Made by a program: the position numbers and the translations under genes. A stretch of DNA of 64,000 bases, from positions 2,294,001-2,358,000 of the forward strand of contig NZ_OY726394.1 of assembly GCF_963378075.1 (NCBI RefSeq), read 5' to 3'. This DNA comes from Mycolicibacter sp. MU0083. Lineage in GTDB: Bacteria; Actinomycetota; Actinomycetes; Mycobacteriales; Mycobacteriaceae. The notes under the pieces are model-generated. The model saw only the letters and a program-made list of their open reading frames with translations, did not search any database and was not told the origin of the DNA. Each line of letters begins with the position of its first letter. The first letter of the stretch is position 1. Shown here piece by piece: positions 7,861 to 18,224 of the stretch.

Positions 7861-9951
7861 GTGACCACTGCTGCAGAGATCTCCGCTCTCACCACCCCGC
7901 ACCACCCCGCAGACTGGGCCGAGATCGACTCCGTCGCCGTGGACACCGCCCGGGTGCTGGCCGCCGACGCGGTGCAGAAGGTCGGTAACGGCCACCCCGG
8001 CACCGCGATGAGCCTGGCCCCGCTGGCCTACACGCTGTTCCAGCGGGTGATGCGGCACGACCCGTCGGACACCGGATGGCTGGGCCGCGACCGGTTCGTG
8101 CTGTCCTGCGGGCACTCCAGCCTGACCCTGTACATCCAGCTCTACCTGGGCGGTTTCGGTCTGGAGCTGGCCGACATCGAAGCGCTGCGCACCTGGGGCG
8201 CCAAGACGCCCGGGCATCCGGAGTTCGGCCACACCAAGGGCGTGGAGATCACCACCGGCCCGCTCGGCCAGGGCCTGGCCTCCGCGGTCGGCATGGCGAT
8301 GGCGGCCCGCTACGAGCGCGGCCTGTTCGACCCGGACGCCGCGCCCGGCGAGAGCCCGTTCGACCACTACGTCTACGTGATCGCCTCCGACGGTGACATC
8401 CAGGAAGGTGTCACATCCGAGGCGTCGTCGCTGGCCGGCGTTCAGCAGCTGGGCAACCTGATCGTCTTCTACGACCACAACAAGATCTCCATCGAGGACG
8501 ACACCGCGATCGCGTTCAGCGAGGACACCGCGGCCCGCTACCGCGCCTACGGCTGGCACGTCCAGGAGGTCGAGGGCGGCGAGAACGTGGCCGGCATCGA
8601 GGAGGCGATCGCGGCGGCGAAGGCCGTCACCGACAAGCCGTCGTTCATCTCCCTGCGCACGATCATCGGCTACCCGTCGCCGAGCAAGATGAACACCGGC
8701 GCCATCCACGGCTCGGCGTTGGGCGCCGACGAGGTGGCCGCCACCAAGTCCGCGCTCGGTTTCGACCCGGACAAGTCCTTCGACGTCCGCGACGACGTGA
8801 TCGCCCACACCCGCGCCCTGGTGGCCCGTGGCAAGCAGGCCCACGACGCCTGGCAGGCCGACTTCGATGCGTGGGCGGCACGCGAGCCCGAGCGCAAGGC
8901 GCTGCTGGACCGGCTGCTGGCCGGCGAGCTGCCCACCGGCTGGGACGCCGACCTGCCGTCCTGGGAGCCCGGCTCCAAGGCGGTGGCCACCCGCGCCGCC
9001 TCCGGCAAGGTGCTCAACGCGGTCGGCGCGAAGCTGCCGGAATTGTGGGGTGGCTCAGCCGATCTCGCGGGCAGCAACAACACCACCATGGACGGCGTCA
9101 AGTCGTTCGGCCCGGCCTCGATCTCCACCGGCGAGTACACCGCCGACCCCTACGGCCGCACCCTGCACTTCGGGATCCGCGAGCACGCCATGGGTTCGAT
9201 CCTGTCCGGCATCGCCCTGCACGGACCCACCCGCGCCTACGGCGGCACCTTCCTGCAGTTCTCCGACTACATGCGTCCCGCGGTACGGCTGGCGGCGCTG
9301 ATGGACATCGACCCGATCTACGTGTGGACGCATGACTCGATCGGGCTCGGCGAGGATGGTCCCACCCACCAGCCCATCGAGCATCTGTCGGCACTGCGCG
9401 CCATCCCCCGTCTGGCGGTGGTGCGTCCGGCCGACGCCAACGAGACCTCCTACGCGTGGCGCACCGTGCTGGCCCGCGGCGCGACCAGCGGCCCGGTCGG
9501 GCTGATCCTGACCCGGCAGAACGTGCCGATCCTGGAGGGCACCGACGCCGACGGCGTCGCCCGCGGCGGGTACGTGTTGAGCGCTTCGGCCGGCGACGAG
9601 CCCGATGTGGTGCTGATCGCGACCGGCTCCGAGGTGCAGTTGGCGGTCGAAGCGCAGAAGATGTTGGCCGCCAAGGATATCGACGCCCGGGTGGTGTCGA
9701 TGCCGTGCCTGGAGTGGTTCGAGGCGCAGCCGGCCGACTACCGCGACTCGGTGCTGCCGCCGGCGGTCTCGGCGCGGGTGGCCGTCGAAGCCGGTATCGC
9801 GCAGTGCTGGCACAAGATCGTCGGCGACACCGGCGAGATCGTTTCGATCGAGCGATACGGGGAATCCGCCGACTACCAGACCCTGTTCCGGGAGTTCGGT
9901 CTGACCGCAGAAGCCGTCGCCGCCGCGGCCGAACGCACCCTGGACAACTGA
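7861..9951 (+). CDS. tkt: Transketolase
   Basis: Transfers two-carbon ketol units between sugar phosphates in the non-oxidative pentose phosphate pathway, with thiamine diphosphate and a divalent metal, in the cytoplasm. The 696-residue length is standard. Visible motifs are GNGHPG (43-48), GPLGQG (133-138), and the thiamine-diphosphate motif starting at D177-G-D with its closing Asn at 207 (DHNKIS). The pyrimidine and C-terminal domains follow, including LAGSNNT and DGPTHQPIE. The GTG start has GAGGA 11 nt upstream. It is the first gene of tkt-tal-zwf-opcA-pgl, so both arms of the pathway are co-transcribed. Confidence 0.97.
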   Translation: MTTAAEISALTTPHHPADWAEIDSVAVDTARVLAADAVQKVGNGHPGTAMSLAPLAYTLFQRVMRHDPSDTGWLGRDRFVLSCGHSSLTLYIQLYLGGFGLELADIEALRTWGAKTPGHPEFGHTKGVEITTGPLGQGLASAVGMAMAARYERGLFDPDAAPGESPFDHYVYVIASDGDIQEGVTSEASSLAGVQQLGNLIVFYDHNKISIEDDTAIAFSEDTAARYRAYGWHVQEVEGGENVAGIEEAIAAAKAVTDKPSFISLRTIIGYPSPSKMNTGAIHGSALGADEVAATKSALGFDPDKSFDVRDDVIAHTRALVARGKQAHDAWQADFDAWAAREPERKALLDRLLAGELPTGWDADLPSWEPGSKAVATRAASGKVLNAVGAKLPELWGGSADLAGSNNTTMDGVKSFGPASISTGEYTADPYGRTLHFGIREHAMGSILSGIALHGPTRAYGGTFLQFSDYMRPAVRLAALMDIDPIYVWTHDSIGLGEDGPTHQPIEHLSALRAIPRLAVVRPADANETSYAWRTVLARGATSGPVGLILTRQNVPILEGTDADGVARGGYVLSASAGDEPDVVLIATGSEVQLAVEAQKMLAAKDIDARVVSMPCLEWFEAQPADYRDSVLPPAVSARVAVEAGIAQCWHKIVGDTGEIVSIERYGESADYQTLFREFGLTAEAVAAAAERTLDN

Positions 9952-9980
9952 ACGACTCTCGATTCACTAAGGAGCGCAAC

Positions 9981-11093
9981 ATGACTCAGAATTCCCAGCT
10001 TGCCGCTCTGAGCGCCGCCGGCGTATCGGTGTGGCTCGACGACCTGTCCCGGGACCGGCTCACCTCCGGCAACCTGGCCGAGCTGATCGCCACCCGCAGC
10101 GTGGTGGGAGTGACCACCAACCCGACCATCTTCCAGAAGGCCCTGGAAAAGGGGCATGCCTACGACGCGCAACTGCGTGAGCTGGCCGGCCGCGGCGCCG
10201 ACGTGGACGCGGTGATCCGCACCGTCACCACCGACGACGTGCGCAACGCCTGCGATCTCTTCACGGCGGCCTGGGAGGCCTCCGACGGCGTCGACGGGCG
10301 GGTCTCGATCGAGGTCGATCCGCGCCTGGCCCACGAGACCGAGAAGACCGTCGCCCAAGCCGTGGAGCTGTGGAAGATCGTCGACCGGCCCAACCTCTAC
10401 ATCAAGATTCCGGCCACCAAAGCCGGCCTGCCGGCCATCACCGCCGTGCTGGCCGAGGGGATCTCGGTCAACGTGACGCTGATCTTCTCCGTGGAACGGC
10501 ACCGTGAGGTGATGGACGCCTATCTGGCCGGCCTGGAGGCCGCCCGGGCCGCCGGGCACGACCTGTCCAAGATCCATTCGGTGGCATCGTTCTTCGTCTC
10601 GCGGGTGGACACCGAGATCGACGCCCGACTGGAGAAGCTCGGTACCGCCGATGCGTCGGCGTTGCGCGGCCAGGCCGGACTCGCCAACGCGCGACTGGCC
10701 TACGCCGCCTACGAGGAGGTCTTCGGCGGCGAACGCTTCGCTGCCCTGGCCGGACACGGCGCCCGGGTCCAGCGACCGCTGTGGGCGTCGACCGGGGTGA
10801 AGAACCCCGACTACCCCGACACCCTCTACGTGACCGAACTGGTGGCGGCCAACACCGTCAACACCATGCCCGAGCCCACCATGGAGGCGGTCGCCGACCA
10901 CGGGACGGTCACCGGCGACACCATCGCCGGCACCGCGGCGGCATCCCAGCAGATCTTCGACCGGCTCGCGGCGGTCGGCATCGACCTGGCGGATGTGTTC
11001 GCGGTGCTGGAGTCCGAGGGCGTGGAGAAGTTCGAGGCGTCCTGGGGCGAACTGTTGGACGCGACATCGGCGCAGCTGCAAGCGGCCAAGTGA
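9981..11093 (+). CDS. tal: Transaldolase
   Basis: Transfers a dihydroxyacetone unit from sedoheptulose 7-phosphate to glyceraldehyde 3-phosphate through a Schiff base. The 370-residue size is that of the long actinobacterial transaldolases. The Schiff-base lysine lies in [10 protein letters not shown] (K142), and TTNPTIF near residue 45 is the usual N-terminal signature. ATG 9981 is preceded by AAGGAG at 9969-9974, which overrides the upstream open frame starting at 9456. It lies 29 nt after tkt and 4 nt before zwf. Confidence 0.96.
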   Translation: MTQNSQLAALSAAGVSVWLDDLSRDRLTSGNLAELIATRSVVGVTTNPTIFQKALEKGHAYDAQLRELAGRGADVDAVIRTVTTDDVRNACDLFTAAWEASDGVDGRVSIEVDPRLAHETEKTVAQAVELWKIVDRPNLYIKIPATKAGLPAITAVLAEGISVNVTLIFSVERHREVMDAYLAGLEAARAAGHDLSKIHSVASFFVSRVDTEIDARLEKLGTADASALRGQAGLANARLAYAAYEEVFGGERFAALAGHGARVQRPLWASTGVKNPDYPDTLYVTELVAANTVNTMPEPTMEAVADHGTVTGDTIAGTAAASQQIFDRLAAVGIDLADVFAVLESEGVEKFEASWGELLDATSAQLQAAK

Positions 11094-11097
11094 TCTG

Positions 11098-12654
11098 ATG
11101 GCCGGCGCCGGGGTTGCGCGTAACACCGCTGAGCGGTGGCAGAACCCGTTGCGCGACAAGCGCGACAAACGCCTGCCCCGCATCGCCGGCCCGTGCGCCG
11201 CGGTGATCTTCGGGGTCACCGGGGACCTGGCCCGCAAGAAGCTGATGCCGGCCATCTACGACCTGGCCAACCGCGGACTGTTGCCGCCGACGTTCGCGCT
11301 GGTCGGGTTCGCCCGGCGAGACTGGGCCGACGAGGATTTCGCCGACGTGGTCTACCAGGCCGTCAAGGAGCACGCCCGCACCCCGTTCCGTCAGGTGGTG
11401 TGGGACCGGCTCGCCGCCGGATTCCGGTTCGTGGCCGGCACGTTCGACGACGACGAAGCCTTCGCCCGGCTGACCCGGACTCTCGAGGAGCTCGATGCCG
11501 AGCGCGGGACCGGCGGCAATCATGCGTTCTACCTGTCGATTCCGCCGGGCGCCTTCCCGGTGGTGTGCGAGAAGCTGCATGCGACGGGTCTGGCCCGCCC
11601 CCGCGACGGCCGCTGGAGCCGGGTGGTGATCGAGAAGCCGTTCGGGCACGACCTGGACAGCGCCCGCGAACTCAACGCCGTCGTCAACAGCGTCTTCCCC
11701 GAGGAGTCGGTGTTCCGGATCGACCACTACCTGGGCAAGGAGACGGTTCAGAACATTCTGGCGTTGCGCTTCGCCAACCAGCTTTTCGACCCGATCTGGA
11801 ACGCCCACTACGTCGACCACGTGCAGATCACCATGGCCGAAGACATCGGCTTGGGCGGCCGGGCCGGCTACTACGACGGCATCGGTGCGGCCCGCGACGT
11901 CATCCAGAACCACCTGCTGCAGTTGCTGGCGTTGACCGCGATGGAGGAGCCGGTGAGCTTCTCCCCCGCCGAACTGCAGGCGGAGAAGATCAAGGTGCTG
12001 TCCGCCACCCGGCTGGCCGAACCGCTGGATGAGACCACCGCACGTGGCCAGTACACGGCGGGCTGGCAGGGCGGCGAACAGGTGGTCGGACTGCTCGGCG
12101 AGGACGGCTTCGCCGGCGATTCGAGCACCGAGACCTATGCGGCGATCACGCTGGAGGTCGACACCCGGCGCTGGGCGGGCGTGCCGTTCTACCTGCGCAC
12201 CGGCAAACGCCTGGGCCGGCGGGTCACCGAGATCGCCCTGGTGTTCAAGCGGGCGCCGCATCTGCCGTTCGACGACACCATGACCGACGAGCTGGGCAAG
12301 AACGCACTGGTGATCCGGGTGCAGCCCGACGAGGGGATCACGCTGCGGTTCGGTTCCAAGGTGCCCGGTCATCTGATGGAGGTCCGCGACGTCAACATGG
12401 ACTTCTCCTACGGGTCGACGTTCTCCGAAGACTCGCCGGAGGCCTACGAGCGGCTGATCCTCGATGTGCTGCTGGGCGAACCGTCCCTGTTCCCGGTCAA
12501 CGCCGAAGTCGAATTGTCTTGGCAGATACTCGATCCGGTACTGCAGAACTGGGCCGCGCACGGCAGACCGGAGCCGTATGTGGCGGGCAGCTGGGGGCCG
12601 CCGTCGTCGTTCGAGATGCTGACGCGTTCCGGCCGGGAATGGCGGCGCCCGTGA
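11098..12654 (+). CDS. zwf: Glucose-6-phosphate 1-dehydrogenase
   Basis: Catalyses the NADP-dependent first step of the oxidative pentose phosphate pathway. The 518-residue product has the Rossmann motif GVTGDLA at residues 39-45, the catalytic segment RIDHYLGKE, and the characteristic EKPFG. ATG 11098 lies 4 nt after the tal stop and gives the length of the M. tuberculosis Zwf2 type. The frame is open further upstream (to 10993), but that part lies inside tal. Its stop codon overlaps the opcA start (GTGA). OpcA, encoded next, is the known activity or assembly factor of this dehydrogenase in actinobacteria. Confidence 0.97.
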   Translation: MAGAGVARNTAERWQNPLRDKRDKRLPRIAGPCAAVIFGVTGDLARKKLMPAIYDLANRGLLPPTFALVGFARRDWADEDFADVVYQAVKEHARTPFRQVVWDRLAAGFRFVAGTFDDDEAFARLTRTLEELDAERGTGGNHAFYLSIPPGAFPVVCEKLHATGLARPRDGRWSRVVIEKPFGHDLDSARELNAVVNSVFPEESVFRIDHYLGKETVQNILALRFANQLFDPIWNAHYVDHVQITMAEDIGLGGRAGYYDGIGAARDVIQNHLLQLLALTAMEEPVSFSPAELQAEKIKVLSATRLAEPLDETTARGQYTAGWQGGEQVVGLLGEDGFAGDSSTETYAAITLEVDTRRWAGVPFYLRTGKRLGRRVTEIALVFKRAPHLPFDDTMTDELGKNALVIRVQPDEGITLRFGSKVPGHLMEVRDVNMDFSYGSTFSEDSPEAYERLILDVLLGEPSLFPVNAEVELSWQILDPVLQNWAAHGRPEPYVAGSWGPPSSFEMLTRSGREWRRP

Positions 12655-13559
12655 TCATCGACCTGCCCGGGACCTCCACCAAGGCGATCAACAAGAAGCT
12701 CAACGAGCTGCGTGAACAGGTCGGGGCGGCGACCGGCCGGGTGTTGAGCCTGATCATCGCGCTGGGCAGCGACGCCATGCTGGATGAGTCCATCGCCGCG
12801 GCCACCCTGGCCGGCCAGGAACACCCGAGCCGGGTGATCGTGGTGGTCACCGGCGACACCGGGACCGGCGAGGCCCGGTTGGACGCCCAGCTGCGGATGT
12901 TCGGCGACGCCGGTGCCGGCGAGGTGGTGGTGCTGCGACTGTGCGGCCCGCTGGCCGAGCACGCCGACGCGGTCGTGGTGCCGTTCCTGCTGCCCGACAT
13001 CCCGGTGGTGGCCTGGTGGCCCGAGGTGGCACCCGCGGCGCCGTCCCGGGATCCGTTGGGCGCGTTGGCGGTACGACGGATCACCGATGCCACCAACGCC
13101 CCGGACCCGCTGGCGGCCATCCAGAGTCGCCGCAGCGGCTACCGTGCCGGCGACACCGACCTGTCGTGGAGTCGCATCACCTACTGGCGGGCGCTGCTGG
13201 CCTCCGCACTGGATCAGCCGCCGTACGAGCCGATCCGCTCGGCGGTGGTCTCCGGGCTGGCGACGGAGCCGGCCCTGGACATCCTGGCCGGCTGGCTGGC
13301 CAGCCGCATCGAGGGACCGGTGCGACGCGCGGTCGGCGAACTGAAGATCGAGTTGGTGCGCGACAGTCAGACGGTGACCCTGAGTCGCCCGCAGGACGGC
13401 GTCACCGGTACGTTGAGCTGCACCGGCAAGCCCGATGCGCTGGTTCCGCTGCCCCGCCGGGTGACCGCCGATTGCCTGGCGGAAGACCTGCGCCGACTGG
13501 ATCCCGACGTCGTCTACGGTGCCGCGTTGAGCGGCCTCGAAAAGGTGGAGTATCTGTGA
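12651..13559 (+). CDS. opcA: Glucose-6-phosphate dehydrogenase assembly protein OpcA
   Basis: A 302-residue protein that in cyanobacteria and actinobacteria supports assembly and redox control of glucose-6-phosphate dehydrogenase. It begins [20 protein letters not shown], the typical OpcA opening, and contains the conserved [10 protein letters not shown] segment. The GTG start at 12651 overlaps the zwf stop by 4 nt, which supports this start over the upstream frame beginning at 12519 and suggests translational coupling of enzyme and assembly factor. Its own stop overlaps the pgl start in the same way. Confidence 0.94.
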   Translation: MIIDLPGTSTKAINKKLNELREQVGAATGRVLSLIIALGSDAMLDESIAAATLAGQEHPSRVIVVVTGDTGTGEARLDAQLRMFGDAGAGEVVVLRLCGPLAEHADAVVVPFLLPDIPVVAWWPEVAPAAPSRDPLGALAVRRITDATNAPDPLAAIQSRRSGYRAGDTDLSWSRITYWRALLASALDQPPYEPIRSAVVSGLATEPALDILAGWLASRIEGPVRRAVGELKIELVRDSQTVTLSRPQDGVTGTLSCTGKPDALVPLPRRVTADCLAEDLRRLDPDVVYGAALSGLEKVEYL

Positions 13560-14293
13560 TCGTTGCGACCTACCCCGATTCCGATGCCCTGGTCGCCGCG
13601 GCCGGCGACCGGCTGGCGGACGCCATCGAATCGGCGATCGCCGCGCGGGGCCGGGCGCTGATCGTGCTGACCGGCGGCGGTACCGGTATCGCACTGCTGC
13701 ATCGCCTCGGGGAGCACGCCGCGCGGATCGATTGGGGATGCGTGCAGCTGTTCTTCGGTGACGACCGATTCGTTCCGGCCGCCGACCCCGACCGCAACGA
13801 CAAGCAGGCCCGGGAGGCGCTGGCCGGCCGGGTCGACATCCCGGCCGCCAACGTGCACGCGATGCCGGCCAGCGACGGCGCCTACGGCGACGACCTCGAC
13901 GCCGCGGCGCTGGCCTACCAGGAGGTGTTGGCCGCCAACGCCGAACCGGGCCATCCCGCACCGGATTTCGATGTGCACCTGATGGGGATGGGCGGCGAGG
14001 GGCACGTCAACTCGCTGTTCCCCGACACCGATGCGGTCCGCGAGACGACCCGGTTGGTGGTCGGTGTGCCCGACTCCCCCAAGCCGCCGCCGCGCCGGAT
14101 CACGCTGACGCTGCCGGCGGTCCGGCGTTCGCGCGAGGTGTGGCTGGTGGTGGCCGGCGACGCCAAAGCCGAGGCGGTCGCCGCCGCGATCGGCGGTGCC
14201 GACCCGGTCGAGGTGCCCGCCGCCGGGGCCGTCGGCCGTGAGCAGACCGTGTGGCTGCTCGATGCGGCCGCGGCCGCGCAACTGCCGGGATAG
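13556..14293 (+). CDS. pgl: 6-phosphogluconolactonase
   Basis: Hydrolyses 6-phosphogluconolactone, the product of Zwf, to 6-phosphogluconate. The 245-residue SOL/DevB-type protein shows LTGGGT (38-43), GDDRFVP (68-74) and [14 protein letters not shown], the phosphosugar-binding signatures. The GTG start overlaps the opcA stop by 4 nt (GTGA), which rules out the long frame reaching back to 12941. It is the last gene of the pentose-phosphate operon. A gene with its own predicted promoter begins 38 nt downstream. Confidence 0.95.
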   Translation: MIVATYPDSDALVAAAGDRLADAIESAIAARGRALIVLTGGGTGIALLHRLGEHAARIDWGCVQLFFGDDRFVPAADPDRNDKQAREALAGRVDIPAANVHAMPASDGAYGDDLDAAALAYQEVLAANAEPGHPAPDFDVHLMGMGGEGHVNSLFPDTDAVRETTRLVVGVPDSPKPPPRRITLTLPAVRRSREVWLVVAGDAKAEAVAAAIGGADPVEVPAAGAVGREQTVWLLDAAAAAQLPG

Positions 14294-14318
14294 TCCGCGG
14301 CGCTCGCGTCCGCCCCGT

Positions 14319-14324
14319 CATAAT
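14319..14324 (+). promoter_or_regulatory. -10 hexamer CATAAT for the leaderless gene at 14332
   Basis: CATAAT is one base from the TATAAT consensus and is followed by 7 nt and an ATG at 14332. This supports leaderless transcription from that codon and argues against the in-frame ATG at 14323, which overlaps the hexamer. Confidence 0.5.
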
Positions 14325-14331
14325 GGGCACC

Positions 14332-14718
14332 ATGGCTGACAGAACCCCGGGGACCGGCACGGAACGCAAGCGGCTCAAGACCTTGGCGCAGGCGGCGCTG
14401 AACGCCGATGTGACGGTCGGACAGCTCGAGGACGTCCTCGGCGGCCTGGGCAACACGATGGTCGAACTCAACAGTTCGCTGGCCAACCTCAACGCCACCG
14501 TCGAACGTCTGGGCGGAGGTCTGGATCATCTCGAGGAGACCATGGCCGGGCTGGACGATCTGGCGCGCCGCCTGGTCACCCTGATCGAACCGGTGGAGGC
14601 GATCGTCAACCGCATCGACTACCTGGTCGAGGTCGGCGAGACGGCGATGGCGCCGCTGACGGCGACCGAGAACGCGGTGCGCGGGTTGTTCAACGCCATG
14701 CGGAACCGGGCGCGCTGA
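14332..14718 (+). CDS. Conserved mycobacterial helical protein of unknown function (Rv1444c-like)
   Basis: A 128-residue soluble protein with no catalytic motif. After a short polar N-terminus, residues from about 15 to 100 form a long run of heptad-like hydrophobic positions (LEDVLGGLGNTMVELNSSL, LNATVERLGGGLDHLEETM, LDDLARRLVTLIEPVEAI) that should fold into amphipathic helices or a coiled coil. It ends in a basic tail. It sits directly after pgl, where M. tuberculosis has the small hypothetical gene Rv1444c. It is probably transcribed from its own start-proximal promoter. The function is not known to me. Confidence 0.75.
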   Translation: MADRTPGTGTERKRLKTLAQAALNADVTVGQLEDVLGGLGNTMVELNSSLANLNATVERLGGGLDHLEETMAGLDDLARRLVTLIEPVEAIVNRIDYLVEVGETAMAPLTATENAVRGLFNAMRNRAR

Positions 14719-14737
14719 CGCGCGTCCGCCGCACCCA

Positions 14738-14802
14738 CCCGCGAGATCCCAATGCCGCAGAGAAAGGTCGAGTAGCGACCTGCGTGAGCGGGATCTCGCG
14801 GG
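14738..14802. terminator. Nested inverted repeat between convergent genes (candidate bidirectional terminator)
   Basis: Outer arms CCCGCGAGATCCC (14738-14750) and GGGATCTCGCGGG (14790-14802) are a perfect 13-bp inverted repeat. Inside it is a second hairpin, AGGTCG-5 nt-CGACCT (14765-14781). The element fills the gap between the convergent ends of the gene at 14332 and secG. No U-run follows either arm, so if it is a terminator it is of the U-less kind proposed for mycobacteria. Confidence 0.5.
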
Positions 14803-14808
14803 CTGTGC

Positions 14809-15042
14809 TCAGGCGTACTTGATGAGCAGGCCGACCGCGACGATCGAGATCAGCCAGATCGCGATCACGAAGTAGGTCAGCCGGTCGAGGTTCTTCTCCA
14901 CCACAGTCGAGCCGGACAGGCTGGACTGCACGCCGCCGCCGAACAGGGTCGACAGGCCGCCGCCCTTGGCGCGGTGCAGCAGCACCAGCAGTATCACCAG
15001 CAAGCTGGTGATCACCAAGAGAATCTGCAGCGTCAAGATCAT
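14809..15042 (-). CDS. secG: Preprotein translocase subunit SecG
   Basis: A 77-residue inner-membrane protein that assists the SecYEG channel. It has two hydrophobic helices (residues about 3-22 and 56-75) around the conserved cytosolic loop HRAKGGGLSTLFGGG. The length and motif are typical. It lies downstream of tpiA on the same strand (28-nt gap) but has a -10 hexamer TAGGGT 6 nt before its ATG, so it may also be transcribed separately as a leaderless mRNA. M. tuberculosis shows the same gap-pgk-tpi...secG arrangement. Confidence 0.95.
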   Translation of the reverse strand: MILTLQILLVITSLLVILLVLLHRAKGGGLSTLFGGGVQSSLSGSTVVEKNLDRLTYFVIAIWLISIVAVGLLIKYA

Positions 15043-15048
15043 GCCGCT

Positions 15049-15054
15049 ACCCTA
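15049..15054 (-). promoter_or_regulatory. -10 hexamer TAGGGT for leaderless secG
   Basis: TAGGGT (TANNNT) on the minus strand is followed by 6 nt and the secG ATG, in the tpiA-secG gap. No ribosome-binding site is visible. Confidence 0.4.
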
Positions 15055-15070
15055 CCGTTCGCCACTCGCG

Positions 15071-15856
15071 TCACGGCAGCGGACCGCCGGCGGCCAGCGC
15101 CGCCAGAGTGGCGAACTGTTCGCCGTCCAGCGACGCCCCACCCACCAGGCCACCGTCCACATCGGGCTGGCCGATGAGTTCGGCGACGTTCTTGGCGTTG
15201 ACCGAACCGCCGTAGAGCACCCGGACGGTGTCGGCGATCTTGGGCGAGGCGAGCTTGCCCAACTCGACGCGGATCGCCGCGCACACCTCCTGGGCGTCGG
15301 CGGCCCCGGCCACCCGGCCGGTGCCGATGGCCCACACCGGTTCGTAGGCGATGACGCTCGCACCGATCTGTTCGGCGCTGAGCCCGGCCAGCGAGCCGCG
15401 CACCTGCTCCACGCAGTACTCGACGTGTCCGCCGGCTTCCCGGATCTCCAGGTGTTCGCCGACGCAGATGATCGGGGTCAGGCCGTGCTTCAGTGCCGCG
15501 GCCGCCTTCTTGGCGACCAGGGCGTCGTCCTCACCGTGGTAGCTTCGCCGCTCGGAGTGGCCCACGACGACGTAGGTGCAGCCCAGCTTGGCCAGGAAGG
15601 CCCCGCTGACCTCACCGGTGTAGGCACCCGAGTCGTGCTGGGAGATGTCCTGCGCACCGAAGGTCAGCCGCAGCTTGTCCCCGTCGACCAGGGTCTGCAC
15701 GCTGCGCAGGTCGGTGAACGGCGGCAGCACCGTCACATCGACGTGGTCGAAGTACTTGTCCGGCAGCGCGAACGCCACCTTCTGCACCAGCGCGATGGCC
15801 TCGAAGTGGTTGAGGTTCATCTTCCAGTTGCCGGCGATCAACGGCTTGCGACTCAT
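15071..15856 (-). CDS. tpiA: Triosephosphate isomerase
   Basis: Interconverts dihydroxyacetone phosphate and glyceraldehyde 3-phosphate. The 261-residue length equals that of the M. tuberculosis enzyme. Catalytic residues are in place: K12 (GNWKMN), H100 (VVVGHSERR) and E172 ([11 protein letters not shown]). The ATG start overlaps the pgk stop as ATGA, which fixes the start and indicates coupling. It is the third gene of the glycolytic operon gap-pgk-tpiA. Confidence 0.97.
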   Translation of the reverse strand: MSRKPLIAGNWKMNLNHFEAIALVQKVAFALPDKYFDHVDVTVLPPFTDLRSVQTLVDGDKLRLTFGAQDISQHDSGAYTGEVSGAFLAKLGCTYVVVGHSERRSYHGEDDALVAKKAAAALKHGLTPIICVGEHLEIREAGGHVEYCVEQVRGSLAGLSAEQIGASVIAYEPVWAIGTGRVAGAADAQEVCAAIRVELGKLASPKIADTVRVLYGGSVNAKNVAELIGQPDVDGGLVGGASLDGEQFATLAALAAGGPLP

Positions 15857-17088
15857 CGCGCCCCTCCGTCTTCCAGGACCTGCAGGCCCGGCAGTGCTTT
15901 GCCTTCAAGGTATTCCAGCGACGCCCCGCCACCGGTGGAGATGTGCGAGAAGCCGTCCTCGGGCAGCCCCAGTGCCCGGACCGCGGCGGCCGAATCGCCG
16001 CCGCCGACCACGCTGAAGGCGCCCTTGGTGGTGGCCGCCGCGATGGCCTCGGCCACTCCGCGGGTACCGGCCGCGAACGCCGGGAACTCGAACACGCCCA
16101 TCGGGCCGTTCCAGAAGATGGTCTTGGCGTTGCCCAGCAGCGCGGCGAACCGCTCCACCGAACCCGGGCCGACGTCCAAGCCCATCTTGCCCTCGGGAAT
16201 GGCGTCGGCCGCGACCAGCTCGCCGGTGGCCGCGGCGTCGAACTTGTCGGCGACGACGATGTCCACCGGAAGCCGCAGCACGTCGCCGTACTCGTCGAGC
16301 AACTGCCGGCAGGTGTCCACCATGTCGGCCTCCAGCAGCGAGGTGCCGACCGGCAAGCCCTGGGCGGCTAGGAAGGTGAAGCACATGCCGCCGCCGATCA
16401 CGATGGAGTCGGCCTTGGTCGCCAGCGACTTGATCACGCCGAGCTTGTCGGAGACCTTCGACCCGCCCAGCACCACGGCGTAGGGCCGCTCGCTGGACTC
16501 GGTCAGTTGCGCCAGCACCTTGATCTCGGCGTCGACCAGAGTGCCGGCGTACGACGGCAGCAGGGTGGCCACGTCGTAGACCGAGGCCTGCTTGCGGTGC
16601 ACCACCCCGAACCCGTCGGAGACGAACGCCCCCGGGGTGCCGTCCGGTGCGGCGACCAGCTCGGCCAGTGCCCGGGCCAGCGCGAGGCGCTCGCCGTCGT
16701 CCTTGCTGGTCTCGCGCGGGTCGAAGCGGATGTTCTCCAGCAGCAGCACGTCGCCGTCGGTCAGGCCTTCGGCGCGGGCCAGGGCGTCGGTGCCGACCAC
16801 GTCACCGGCGAGCTGGACATGGCGGCCCAGCTGCTCGCCGAGCGCGGCCGCGACCGGCGCCAGTGACAGCTTGGGGTCCGGGCCGTCCTTGGGGCGGCCC
16901 AGGTGCGCGGTCACCACGACCTTGGCGCCGGCCTCCACCAGTGCCCGCAGCGTGGGCACCGAGGCGGTGATCCGGCCCGCGTCGGTGATCTTGCCGTCGT
17001 CGAGGGGGACGTTGAGGTCGGAGCGCACCAGCACGCCCCGACCTGCAACACCCTCGGCGATCAGGTCTTGGACTGACTTGACTGCCAC
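15853..17088 (-). CDS. pgk: Phosphoglycerate kinase
   Basis: Transfers the acyl phosphate of 1,3-bisphosphoglycerate to ADP in glycolysis. The 411-residue protein begins [14 protein letters not shown] and contains [19 protein letters not shown], the hinge and nucleotide-binding segments NGPMGVFE and GGGDSAAA near the C-terminus. The GTG at 17088, 8 nt after the gap stop, gives the standard length. The frame continues upstream to 17646, but only as a shadow of gap. Its stop overlaps the tpiA start. Confidence 0.97.
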   Translation of the reverse strand: MAVKSVQDLIAEGVAGRGVLVRSDLNVPLDDGKITDAGRITASVPTLRALVEAGAKVVVTAHLGRPKDGPDPKLSLAPVAAALGEQLGRHVQLAGDVVGTDALARAEGLTDGDVLLLENIRFDPRETSKDDGERLALARALAELVAAPDGTPGAFVSDGFGVVHRKQASVYDVATLLPSYAGTLVDAEIKVLAQLTESSERPYAVVLGGSKVSDKLGVIKSLATKADSIVIGGGMCFTFLAAQGLPVGTSLLEADMVDTCRQLLDEYGDVLRLPVDIVVADKFDAAATGELVAADAIPEGKMGLDVGPGSVERFAALLGNAKTIFWNGPMGVFEFPAFAAGTRGVAEAIAAATTKGAFSVVGGGDSAAAVRALGLPEDGFSHISTGGGASLEYLEGKALPGLQVLEDGGAR

Positions 17089-17096
17089 GATCGCGG

Positions 17097-18143
<1,047 letters not shown>

Positions 18144-18224
18144 TCAGCTGGTGTATTCGGCCGTCAGCCTAGCGGGGATTGCGAACGCGGCGAAGCCGGG
18201 TGAAGCAGATCCCCGCCAATCAAA

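Noticed and set aside
10993..11097. Extended zwf start within tal
   Set aside because: The upstream residues are Cys/Arg-rich shadow sequence; ATG 11098, 4 nt after tal, gives the standard N-terminus.
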